This document shows positions 15,327 through 21,797 of a DNA stretch of 30,909 nt, piece after piece. Numbering within the stretch: position 1 is the first letter of the stretch; every line of letters starts with the position of its first letter. Location: positions 1-30,909 of the forward strand of contig DAOMOP010000026.1 in assembly GCA_035444405.1 (NCBI GenBank), given 5' to 3'. The DNA comes from DAOMOP01 sp035444405. GTDB lineage: Bacteria; Pseudomonadota; Gammaproteobacteria; Burkholderiales; Rhodocyclaceae. Position numbers and translations under genes: made by a program. The notes under the pieces were generated by a model, which was not told where the DNA came from, ran no database searches, and saw only the letters and a program-made list of their open reading frames with translations.

Positions 15327-17015
15327 TCACTCGCGGCCCGAGCGCCAGATGCCGAAGATGATCCACACGCTGTTGAGGAAGGCGATCACGTAGCCGAGCA
15401 GCCCGAGCAGCGTGAACAGCTGCATGCCGAACAGCGTCGGCCCGCCGGTGACGGTCATCACGATCGACGAGCCGATCACCAGCGATGCCGTCATGATGCC
15501 GACCGTGCTGCGGTCGAGCGTGCGGTCGAGCTGATGGCCGAAGCTGTCCAGCCGCTTCAGGTCGAGGTCGATGCGGGTCTTGCCGCGCCGCGCGTCGCGC
15601 AGCAGGCGCGCGAGGTCGCGCGGCACGCCGCCGACGATGTTCAGAAAGCCGGCGACATTGCTGCGCCCGCGCTGCAGCAGCGACGACGGCCGGTAGCGCT
15701 CGAGCAGCGCATGGCGCAGCGGCGGCGTCAGGTGGTCGATGAGGTGGAAGTCGGGGTCGTACTGACGCCCCAGGCCTTCGAGCGTGATCAGCGCCTTGAG
15801 CATCAGCGTCAGGTCGGGCGGCAGCACGATGGAGTGCTCGCGGATGATTGCGGCGAACTGGCGCAGCAGCACGGCGATACGGATGTCCTTGAGCGGCATG
15901 CCTTCGTACTCGAAGACGAGCTCGTCGAGGTCGGTCGCGAGCTTGGTCTCGTCGACGTAGGCATCGCCGGCCCAGTCGAGCAGTACGTCGATCATCGGCT
16001 CCTCGTCGAGCCGCGACAGCCCGGCGAGCAGGTCGACGACCTGGTTGCGCCGCAGCGGCGACAGCCGCCCGACCATGCCGAAATCGATGATCGCCAGGCG
16101 GTTGCCGGGCAGGTAGAAGACGTTGCCCGCATGCGGGTCGGCGTGAAAGAAGCCGTCGACCAGGATCATCTTCAGGAACGCATCGACGCCGCGCGCGGCG
16201 AGCAGTCGGCGGTCGAGGCCGGCGTGATCGACCGCGGCAAGATCGGTCGCGGGAATGCCGACGACGTGCTCCTGCACGTTCAGGATCTCGGCGGTCCATT
16301 CCGGATAAACGCGCGGTATCACGACGAACGGGTCGTCGGCGAAGTTCTTCGCGAAGCGCTCGAGATTGCGCGCCTCGATCGCCAGGTCGAGCTCGCGCTC
16401 GAGCGAGCGCGCGAACTGCGCCGCCACCTGCACGGGCTGATAGCGGCGCGCCTCCGGGATCTCCGATTCGATCAATCCGGCGAGGTGGAACAGGATGCGC
16501 AGGTCGGCCTCGACCTTGGGCCGGATGCCGGGGCGGCGGATCTTGAGCACCACCGACGTGCCGTCGGCGAGCCGTGCACGGTGCACCTGCGCGATCGATG
16601 CCGAGCCGTGCGGATGCGGATCGATGTCGCGAAAAATTTCGAACGGCGAGCGCCCGAGCACGCGCTCGAGCTCCGGCACCAGCTCGGCGAACGGCACCGG
16701 CGGCACCGTGCTCTGCAGCTTCTCGAACTCGGCGATCCACGCCGGCGGAAACAGGTCGAGCCGGGTGGCCAGCACCTGGCCGAGCTTGATGAAGGTCGGC
16801 CCGAGCTCCTCGAAGGCCTGGCGCACGCGCTGCGCGGGATCCAGTTGCGCGCTCTGGGCGGCCTCGCCCCATTGCAGGATCTGGCCGGCGCGCTCGAGCG
16901 CGTGGACCACGCCGAGACGGCGCACCAGGTCACCGAGGCCGTGGCGGATCAGGACCGAGGTGATCTCGTGCAGGCGCGGCAGGTCCCGCATCGCGCTGAT
17001 GGTCTCGCGCAGCAT
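15327..17015 (-). CDS. UbiB/AarF (ABC1) kinase-like protein
   Basis: 562 residues. UbiB signatures are present: KLGQ in FIKLGQVLATR (K77), the Ala/Ser-rich loop GSASIAQVH at 137-145 in place of a Gly-rich loop, the ATP-site Lys in VVLKIRRPG (K158), HADPHAGN at 292-298 and IIDFGM near 309-314. Two membrane helices close the protein (VGIMTASLVIGSSIVMTVTGG region and the FTLLGLLGYVIAFLNSVWI region), as in UbiB. The family is an unorthodox ATPase that supports ubiquinone synthesis or lipid handling in membranes. Context is not the usual ubiE-ubiJ-ubiB operon; instead it is fused by a one-base TGATG overlap to an upstream helical-protein gene. It is therefore more likely an AarF paralogue with another lipid role than the ubiquinone-operon UbiB. 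Confidence 0.9.
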   Translation of the reverse strand: MLRETISAMRDLPRLHEITSVLIRHGLGDLVRRLGVVHALERAGQILQWGEAAQSAQLDPAQRVRQAFEELGPTFIKLGQVLATRLDLFPPAWIAEFEKLQSTVPPVPFAELVPELERVLGRSPFEIFRDIDPHPHGSASIAQVHRARLADGTSVVLKIRRPGIRPKVEADLRILFHLAGLIESEIPEARRYQPVQVAAQFARSLERELDLAIEARNLERFAKNFADDPFVVIPRVYPEWTAEILNVQEHVVGIPATDLAAVDHAGLDRRLLAARGVDAFLKMILVDGFFHADPHAGNVFYLPGNRLAIIDFGMVGRLSPLRRNQVVDLLAGLSRLDEEPMIDVLLDWAGDAYVDETKLATDLDELVFEYEGMPLKDIRIAVLLRQFAAIIREHSIVLPPDLTLMLKALITLEGLGRQYDPDFHLIDHLTPPLRHALLERYRPSSLLQRGRSNVAGFLNIVGGVPRDLARLLRDARRGKTRIDLDLKRLDSFGHQLDRTLDRSTVGIMTASLVIGSSIVMTVTGGPTLFGMQLFTLLGLLGYVIAFLNSVWIIFGIWRSGRE

Positions 17016-17728
17016 CAGCGTTCTTTGCGCTCGCCCTCTTTCTGCCCGGACTCCGGCGGACGCAGCGCATCGGCGACGCCGGCGAGAATGCCGCCGGCCA
17101 CCTTCGCGAAGCGCGCACCGAATTCACCGGCCGCCTCCAGCCCCGCGATCGTCGCATCGAAGGAGGCAGCCGCCACACGCTGCGCGAACTCGCCGGTGGT
17201 CACCGCGATCTGCTTGCCGGTGTCGGTGCCGGCGTGGCGCGCCGCACTGAGTACCTTGCGCAGCTCCGGTCCGACCCGGCCACTGGCCGCGTCGGCGACC
17301 TGCTCGACGGTGCTCAGGAAATCGTCCTCGATCCGGCGCAGGTTGGCGAGTGCCTGCTTGAAGTCGTGGTCCGAAAACTCCTTGCTCGAGGCCGCGAGCT
17401 CCTTGAGCGCGGCGTTGCCGGCCTCGGCCGACTTCACCAGCGCCTGGTCGATGCCGCGAAAGCCGTCGGCGAGCGACTGGCGCACGTCGCCACCGCCCCG
17501 TTCGGCGCCGAGTGCGACACCTTCGGTGACCGCGCGCACGACCTCGCGCAGCCCGCGGCGGTCGAAACGCCGCTTCGTCAGCGCCTGCAACGTCAGCCGG
17601 TAGACCTTGTCGTGGATGTCGGCCCCGTGCTCGACCGCGTCGCTCGCGGCCGCCTTGATCTGCTCGCCGGACAGCTCCTCACCGATCTCGGGCACGGTGG
17701 GCTGCTCCGCGGATGTTTTCTTGACCAT
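17015..17728 (-). CDS. helix-rich protein of unknown function coupled to the UbiB-like gene
   Basis: 237 residues, no signal peptide and no clear membrane helix. Nearly all is predicted amphipathic alpha helix, rich in Ala, Glu, Arg and Lys, with heptad-like segments (for example SSKEFSDHDFKQALANLRRI) and a mildly hydrophobic Ala/Gly helix near the C-terminus (~190-222: AGLEAAGEFGARFAKVAG) before a charged EGERKER tail. I do not recognise a characterised family; the composition recalls phasins or other lipid-surface-binding proteins, which is inference only. GGGAGG precedes the ATG by four to five bases. Its stop shares a base with the UbiB-like start, so the two are made together and may work as a pair on membranes or lipid bodies. 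Confidence 0.8.
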   Translation of the reverse strand: MVKKTSAEQPTVPEIGEELSGEQIKAAASDAVEHGADIHDKVYRLTLQALTKRRFDRRGLREVVRAVTEGVALGAERGGGDVRQSLADGFRGIDQALVKSAEAGNAALKELAASSKEFSDHDFKQALANLRRIEDDFLSTVEQVADAASGRVGPELRKVLSAARHAGTDTGKQIAVTTGEFAQRVAAASFDATIAGLEAAGEFGARFAKVAGGILAGVADALRPPESGQKEGERKER

Positions 17729-17753
17729 GATGCCTCCCGCGCGAATTGCGACG

Positions 17754-17774
17754 ACATGAAGTATCGATTCATGT
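17754..17774. promoter_or_regulatory. inverted repeat upstream of the helical-protein/ubiB-like operon
   Basis: ACATGAA-N7-TTCATGT, perfect 7-bp arms, 26 bp upstream of the ATG at 17728. It has the form of a regulator operator. The remaining ~150 bp to the next gene shows nothing else recognisable. Confidence 0.45.
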
Positions 17775-17930
17775 TAGACCACCGCGCCCGCCGACGCGGA
17801 GTCCGTCAGGTCGACAACCGGTCTGGCGAGTGCGGCGGGACTTGGCAGGCTGCCCACGTCGCGCGCGAGCACCGGGACCACACGCCCGCGGCTGCGTGGG
17901 GCAGCACGGCTCTGCCTGCAGGTTTCATGC

Positions 17931-18593
17931 TTACGACAGATATTGGAGGAACCACGTGCATGCGAGCGAGGCAGCCTCTTCCAGCGTGCCCGGCTCCTCG
18001 AACAGATGTGTCGCATGCGGGACGATGCGCAGTTCGCGCGGCGCGCCAATGCGATCGGCGGCGAGCCGATTGAGCTCGATCACCTCGGGGTCCCGGCCAC
18101 CGACGATCAGCAGCGTCGGTGCATGCACTTGCGTGAGCGCATCGCCGGCCAGATCCGGCCGGCCGCCGCGCGAAACCACGGCCGCCACCTCCGCTGTCCG
18201 CGCCGCCGCCGCGGCCAGCGCCGCCGCGGCGCCGGTGCTCGCACCGAAGAGTCCAATGCGCAGATGCTGCAGCTCCGGCTGCGTGCCGACCCAGTCGATC
18301 GTACCGACCACGCGGCGCGTGAGCAGGCCGATGTCGAATCGCAGGCGCCGCGTGCGCAGGTCCACCTCGTTCTCGTCCGCGGTGAGCAGATCGAAGAGCA
18401 GGGTCGCGAGCCCGGAACGGTTCAGGGCCTCGGCGACCGCGTTGTTGCGGCTGCTGAAGCGGCTGCTGCCGCTGCCGTGCGCGAAGATGACGAGTCCGCT
18501 CGCAGCGGGCGGCATCGCGACAAAGCCCTCGAGCGCGACGTCATCGAGCGCGACGATTACATCCTTGCGCGCGACTGTCGAATTGCCGGCCAT
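17931..18593 (-). CDS. dienelactone-hydrolase-like alpha/beta hydrolase
   Basis: 220 residues starting at the ATG at 18593, which has a strong AAGGAGG nine bases upstream. An alpha/beta-hydrolase fold is indicated by FAHGSGSSRFSSRNN (oxyanion loop, ~37-50), the nucleophile elbow GLFGASTGAA (S119), VGGRDPEVI (acid D168) and VPHATHLFEEPG (His H196). This subgroup is common in bacteria and is sometimes found fused to phosphoribosyltransferase domains; the substrate is unknown. The HGSGSSRFS segment is typical. It lies 158 bp downstream of the CapA-like gene on the same strand but with its own strong ribosome site, so it may be transcribed separately. Confidence 0.9.
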   Translation of the reverse strand: MAGNSTVARKDVIVALDDVALEGFVAMPPAASGLVIFAHGSGSSRFSSRNNAVAEALNRSGLATLLFDLLTADENEVDLRTRRLRFDIGLLTRRVVGTIDWVGTQPELQHLRIGLFGASTGAAAALAAAAARTAEVAAVVSRGGRPDLAGDALTQVHAPTLLIVGGRDPEVIELNRLAADRIGAPRELRIVPHATHLFEEPGTLEEAASLACTWFLQYLS

Positions 18594-18751
18594 ATGCAAA
18601 TCCTCCTTCGAATCCCGCGGTGGCCATGCCCGCACTCGGCCGCGATCGCGCCCCTCGTGCTTGCGCTCGCTGCTGAGCACAGGCAGTTCGCCACGTCGGC
18701 CGAACACGGCGATGTGGCGGTGACGGGCAGCACACTGGCGGCATGCGGACA

Positions 18752-19624
18752 TCACTCCCAGCGCAGCCCGAGGGCGTCACCCTCGTCGCGCTCGGCGCGG
18801 CTTCCCAGGCTTCGTCCTTCACGGTTCAGCACGGCCTGCAGCCAGCGCGCTTCGTCCGCCGATGCACGATTGACCCGCAGCTGGCCGATGCGGGTCGGTA
18901 CGAGATTGAGCCCCAGCAGTCGCCCGCTGCGTGCGTCGAGCCGCGGGAAGTACATCAAGCCGAGGTCCGCGCGGTAGTGCTCGTAACCTTCGATTCCCTC
19001 GTAGTCGTCGAGAAAATCGCCACAGCCGTAAAGAATCAGGCGCTCGCGATGCACCTCGATGCCTTTGACATGATGCGAGGAATGCCCATGCACGACGTCC
19101 ACGCCACCTTCGACGAGCCGGTGCGCGAACGCCCGCTGCTGCGGACCGATCGCATAGCCCCAGTTGGGGCCCCAGTGAATCGACACGACGGCCAAATCCC
19201 CGCTGCACTTGTGCTCGGCCACCGATTCGAGCAGCGAATCCGCATTATGGTTGTTGGCGAGCACGCAGCAATCCGGCCGCAGTGCCTCGAGGGCTGCGAG
19301 ATTGCCCGGATGCATGCGGTAATGGATGCCCTTGCCCGGCCAGTACTGGTCACACGCGGTGACCGCTGTCTCCAGATTGACGATGCGCAGCTGCGGGGCT
19401 CGGCGCTCGAGGATCGCCAGCGCATCGCCCCAGATATAGGCCGGATCGACCGGACGCGAAATCCTCCCGCTGCGCCGTTCGGCCAGCGCCACATACTCAA
19501 GTGCCGATGTGACGAAGGGCTCGTACAGTCGTGGCTGCGACGGATGAGGCAGGATCCGGTCGATGCCTCGCCCCGTCATCACGTCACCGCACACAAACAG
19601 GACAATGGCCTGGGGGTCGTTCAT
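18752..19624 (-). CDS. CapA-like metallophosphoesterase with an apparent internal deletion
   Basis: 290 residues from the ATG at 19624 (a GTG at 19636 is also in frame). The CapA/PgsA family fold is shown by CGDVMTGRG near the start (12-20), NLETAVT (83-89), LANNH (122-126), SIHWGPNWG (148-156) and GHSSHHVKGIEVH. CapA-type proteins are usually linked to poly-gamma-glutamate or capsule production. In this family NNH is normally followed by a Gly-rich stretch of roughly 80 residues before IHWG; here only 22 residues intervene (junction near residues 127-131). The reading frame is kept. Either the gene is damaged in frame or it is a shortened variant. No capB/capC or capsule gene is near, so the capsule role is not supported by context. 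No signal peptide is seen. Confidence 0.82.
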   Translation of the reverse strand: MNDPQAIVLFVCGDVMTGRGIDRILPHPSQPRLYEPFVTSALEYVALAERRSGRISRPVDPAYIWGDALAILERRAPQLRIVNLETAVTACDQYWPGKGIHYRMHPGNLAALEALRPDCCVLANNHNADSLLESVAEHKCSGDLAVVSIHWGPNWGYAIGPQQRAFAHRLVEGGVDVVHGHSSHHVKGIEVHRERLILYGCGDFLDDYEGIEGYEHYRADLGLMYFPRLDARSGRLLGLNLVPTRIGQLRVNRASADEARWLQAVLNREGRSLGSRAERDEGDALGLRWE

Positions 19625-19721
19625 CGTCTTACGCACGGCGCAGGCCGTACAGCGTCGTGCGCGGATGCCGGCTGCCCTACGGGCAGAAATCGAGTGGGAA
19701 ATAGCGGCGCCGGGCGGCCCG

Positions 19722-20018
19722 TTACGGGGCGAAGGTCAGGCAATTGATATCGGTGCCGACCTGTCCAACGCTGATGTGGTCCGCCGCGCATTCGTAATCG
19801 TCATTGTGCCGGCAGCCAGTCACCTTGCAGGCGCCGATTCCCGCAGTGCGCACGGCGTCTCTGGCATGCGGGCTCGCTTTCAGGAACGTGTCGCACCCGG
19901 GATGCACGCCATCGCCGATGGTGATCGCCTTGGCATGACAGGCGTTCTCGACGTTGTAGGCGCAATCGCCGATCGAACAGCTGGACACATAGGGCATGTC
20001 GATGGTCATGGTCGTCAT
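19722..20018 (-). CDS. small two-repeat cysteine protein (DUF1540)
   Basis: 98 residues from the ATG at 20018, preceded by AAGGAGGGA. It consists of two similar ~40-residue repeats, each with four cysteines: C14-x4-C19-x7-C27-x14-C42 and C64-x4-C69-x7-C77-x15-C93, with shared motifs (C-x-x-x-x-C-x-x-N/D and the C-x-T/L-F ending). This is the DUF1540 pattern, a putative small metal-binding module without a defined function. No signal peptide is present, so it is cytoplasmic. It has its own promoter with an FNR/CRP-like site and stands 97 bp before the CapA-like gene on the same strand, which might be co-transcribed. Metal binding (zinc or iron) is inferred from the cysteine spacing. Confidence 0.9.
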   Translation of the reverse strand: MTTMTIDMPYVSSCSIGDCAYNVENACHAKAITIGDGVHPGCDTFLKASPHARDAVRTAGIGACKVTGCRHNDDYECAADHISVGQVGTDINCLTFAP

Positions 20019-20060
20019 GGCTCCCTCCTTCACGGGGTTGTCGTCCGAACTTCGTACACC

Positions 20061-20088
20061 TTTATAGCTCCCCTCCCGTCATTTTCAA
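20061..20088 (-). promoter_or_regulatory. sigma-70 promoter of the DUF1540 gene
   Basis: On the minus strand TTGAAA (20088-20083) and TATAAA (20066-20061), 16-base spacing, 42 bp before the start codon. Both boxes are close to consensus. Confidence 0.75.
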
Positions 20089-20106
20089 CGCTATCGCCGT
20101 ACTGCA

Positions 20107-20120
20107 TTGAGCCAGGTCAA
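20107..20120 (-). promoter_or_regulatory. FNR/CRP-family binding site upstream of the DUF1540 promoter
   Basis: Minus strand TTGA-CCTGGC-TCAA: both TTGA/TCAA half-sites of the FNR/ANR motif with the right 6-base centre. Its centre lies about 60 bp before the predicted transcription start, near the class I activator position. The bases flanking the half-sites are not perfectly symmetric. Confidence 0.6.
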
Positions 20121-20249
20121 ATCGGCGCAGTGGTGCACTGCGTCGGAGTGAACGAGGCCGCAGAGAGTCCCACCGGCTTATGATCACCTCCGCCGCCGGC
20201 GGTCCCGCGAAGCGGGTGAGCCGCCCTCTTAATTCAACATGAACCGGCT

Positions 20250-20540
20250 TCAAAGTTGGTGGACACCAAGAAGGGTACTCCGGCAGCAAGTTATCCACGA
20301 GCGTACGTGTACGGCGCCTCTCTCGCACACAAAGCGCGCGACGGTGGATAACTTGCAGTGCGGGCCGATTGGCTGTGCTGTTGTTGCATAGTCCATCTGC
20401 GTCCGAATTGGACCGGACTGTCGTAGTCGAGTGCGCTGTGACGCCCCTATGAGCAACTCGCGCAGCGACTTGCCGCTCACGAGTGCATCGGTATGGATGC
20501 CACGAACGGAGGCAATGGGCTGGAGCTGTTCGAGTTTCAT
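20250..20540 (-). pseudogene. possible remnant of a large helicase-type gene (first ~25 codons)
   Basis: The minus-strand frame beginning MKLEQLQPIASVRGIHTDAL resembles, from memory, the start of large SNF2/DEAD-type helicase-associated proteins that begin with LEQLQP, then VRG and DALV. Similarity stops after about 25 residues and the remainder of the 97-residue frame is not protein-like and runs through the inverted repeat. There is no ribosome site. It could equally be chance. Confidence 0.25.
20286..20356. repeat. 13-bp perfect inverted repeat with DnaA-box-like arms
   Basis: GCAAGTTATCCAC at 20286-20298 and its exact reverse complement at 20344-20356, with a 45-bp spacer. Each arm contains TTATCCAC, eight of nine bases of the DnaA box TTATCCACA. 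No origin genes are nearby. Confidence 0.7.
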
Positions 20541-20769
20541 CGTGCGAGTGGCAGGGCTTCCAAGCTTCATATTATCGTCGATCGTCCCCTGCGCCTGTGA
20601 ACTGGACCATGCAACTTGTCAGGTTGGAAGCGTGAGGACGACCGGGCGTGCCGTTTCCATGCCGACAACATTGCTCATTCGGCTGTCCTTCACGGAACCC
20701 GGACGACTTGATTGCGGAACGGGCGCTGCCAACCCAAGTGCCGCCCGAAAGCGACACAGGCCCGGCCAC

Positions 20770-21396
20770 TCAACGCCAGCAGTCGCGATCCGAGCCCGAA
20801 CCGCTGTGCGAGCGCACGCCCGCCTGGTTCAGGCTCAGTGTGCCGCATGCGGTATCCTTCGACGCCTGGTGGCCCTGGGGCGCGGCATTGACCGTATAGG
20901 TCGCCGCAGCAACGTCCGTGAGCGTGAAACTGTAATGGGTCTGGCCGCTGTTCAGATCGCCGGCACAGGTCAGCGCCGGCAACGCGACATCGGCACCGGC
21001 AGTGTCGCGGTCGTAGCGCAGGTTGAGCGCGTTGAAGCGCTCCATGAACTGGGCATGATCGTGGAGACAGGCCGCGGCGGTTGCGCGGCGCGATCTGACG
21101 ATGTACTCGACGTAGCTCGGATAAGCGATGCTCGCCAGGATGCCGACGATCACGACGACCATCATCACTTCGATCAGCGTGAAGCCGGCGATGGCCGTCG
21201 AAGGCCAACCGCGCGCACGCGCGCCGGCCATCGAAGCCCGGTAGCGCGCGCCCTCGTCAGACGTCGCATACCTGCGGCCCCGACCATCGACCGAGTTTCG
21301 CGCCAGGACGATCGCATCCTTGCACGAGCCGCAGCGAGCCGCATCGATCGCCATGCGGCCGCCGGCTTCCATCGCTGTCGCTGCGTCGGAGCGCAT
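20770..21396 (-). CDS. pilE: type IV pilin-like protein PilE (minor pilin of the fimT-pilE cluster)
   Basis: 208 residues if started at 21396, or 153 from the ATG at 21231. The prepilin motif AG|FTLIEVMMVVVIVGILASIAYPSY gives processing between G71 and F72 (long numbering), with Glu5 of the mature protein present. A globular domain with cysteines (for example in AAACLHDH, ALTCAG, TACGTL, DCWR) follows. The upstream start has GGAGG ten bases before it and lies five bases after the preceding stop, so it is the better-supported start; yet it creates an unusually long 71-residue leader containing a CGSC motif. The internal ATG gives an ordinary 16-residue leader but no adjacent ribosome site. It is the last gene of the pilus operon, in the position of pilE after pilY1-pilY2 in Pseudomonas. 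Confidence 0.88.
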   Translation of the reverse strand: MRSDAATAMEAGGRMAIDAARCGSCKDAIVLARNSVDGRGRRYATSDEGARYRASMAGARARGWPSTAIAGFTLIEVMMVVVIVGILASIAYPSYVEYIVRSRRATAAACLHDHAQFMERFNALNLRYDRDTAGADVALPALTCAGDLNSGQTHYSFTLTDVAAATYTVNAAPQGHQASKDTACGTLSLNQAGVRSHSGSGSDRDCWR

Positions 21397-21401
21397 GAGC
21401 C

Positions 21402-21782
21402 TCAGCCTCCCTGCAGCACGATCAGCAACGCGAGCGTCCCGTCGGCATTCTCTCTATAGGCAACCCGCTGCGGGCGCGTGGCGGCGAGAGCGCTCAGCGA
21501 CGCGGCGCGCTGAAGCTGGCCGGTGCGCGGGTCCTCGACGAGTATCGTTGTCGCAGGGCCGACGGCGAGCGCGCGGCCGTCGATGACGACGACGTTGCGC
21601 TCCGGGTCGACGCGCACATTCCTCGCCTGCTGCTCGAGTGCGGACGCGGGAAGCGCCATCTGCGGCACCGGGTCCGACGAACGGGCATTGCTGCCGGCGC
21701 CCACTGCCCCGGAAAGCGCTACCAGGAAGGCGGTCGCCCATGCGGGCGGACGGCGAAACAGGCTTCGGTCGTTTGCTCTCAT
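21402..21782 (-). CDS. small exported protein between pilY1 and pilE (PilY2-like by position)
   Basis: 126 residues from the ATG at 21782 (an in-frame GTG directly precedes it; AAGGGA is about ten bases upstream). A likely signal peptide covers ~1-31 (basic start, then AWATAFLVALSGAVGAGSNA). The mature part is small and beta-rich (VVVIDGRALAVGPATTILVED, then VAYRENADGTLALLIVL), a fold suggestive of a little barrel. No family is recognised with certainty. In Pseudomonas aeruginosa the small gene between pilY1 and pilE is pilY2, needed for pilus biogenesis; the location here is the same, but sequence kinship is unverified. It lies 15 bp after pilY1 and five bases before pilE. Confidence 0.75.
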   Translation of the reverse strand: MRANDRSLFRRPPAWATAFLVALSGAVGAGSNARSSDPVPQMALPASALEQQARNVRVDPERNVVVIDGRALAVGPATTILVEDPRTGQLQRAASLSALAATRPQRVAYRENADGTLALLIVLQGG

Positions 21783-21797
21783 CACGGTGTCGTCCCT

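Larger units (their letters stand above)
20121..20769. other. gene-poor region between the DUF1540 gene and pilE
   Basis: No gene I can support. By eye the base composition is less GC-rich and codon-like structure is absent in all frames except a short minus-strand stretch near 20540. It contains a 13-bp inverted repeat (20286-20356) and a smaller dyad TTGGTG-GA-CACCAA (20256-20269). No T-run terminator for the pilus operon was found. It looks like a decayed gene or the scar of a lost element. Confidence 0.5.

Noticed and set aside
15534..17603. Long plus-strand open frame antisense to the ubiB-like and helical-protein genes
   Set aside because: The opposite strand carries clear UbiB motifs and translational coupling; this frame is low-complexity shadow.
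19670..19690. Short hairpin CTGCCC-TAC-GGGCAG between the DUF1540 and CapA-like genes
   Set aside because: The six-base stem has no T-run on either strand, so a terminator cannot be supported.
20421..21459. Plus-strand open frame across the gene-poor region and pilE
   Set aside because: It has no ribosome site or motif and is antisense to the pilin, where the prepilin signature is unmistakable.
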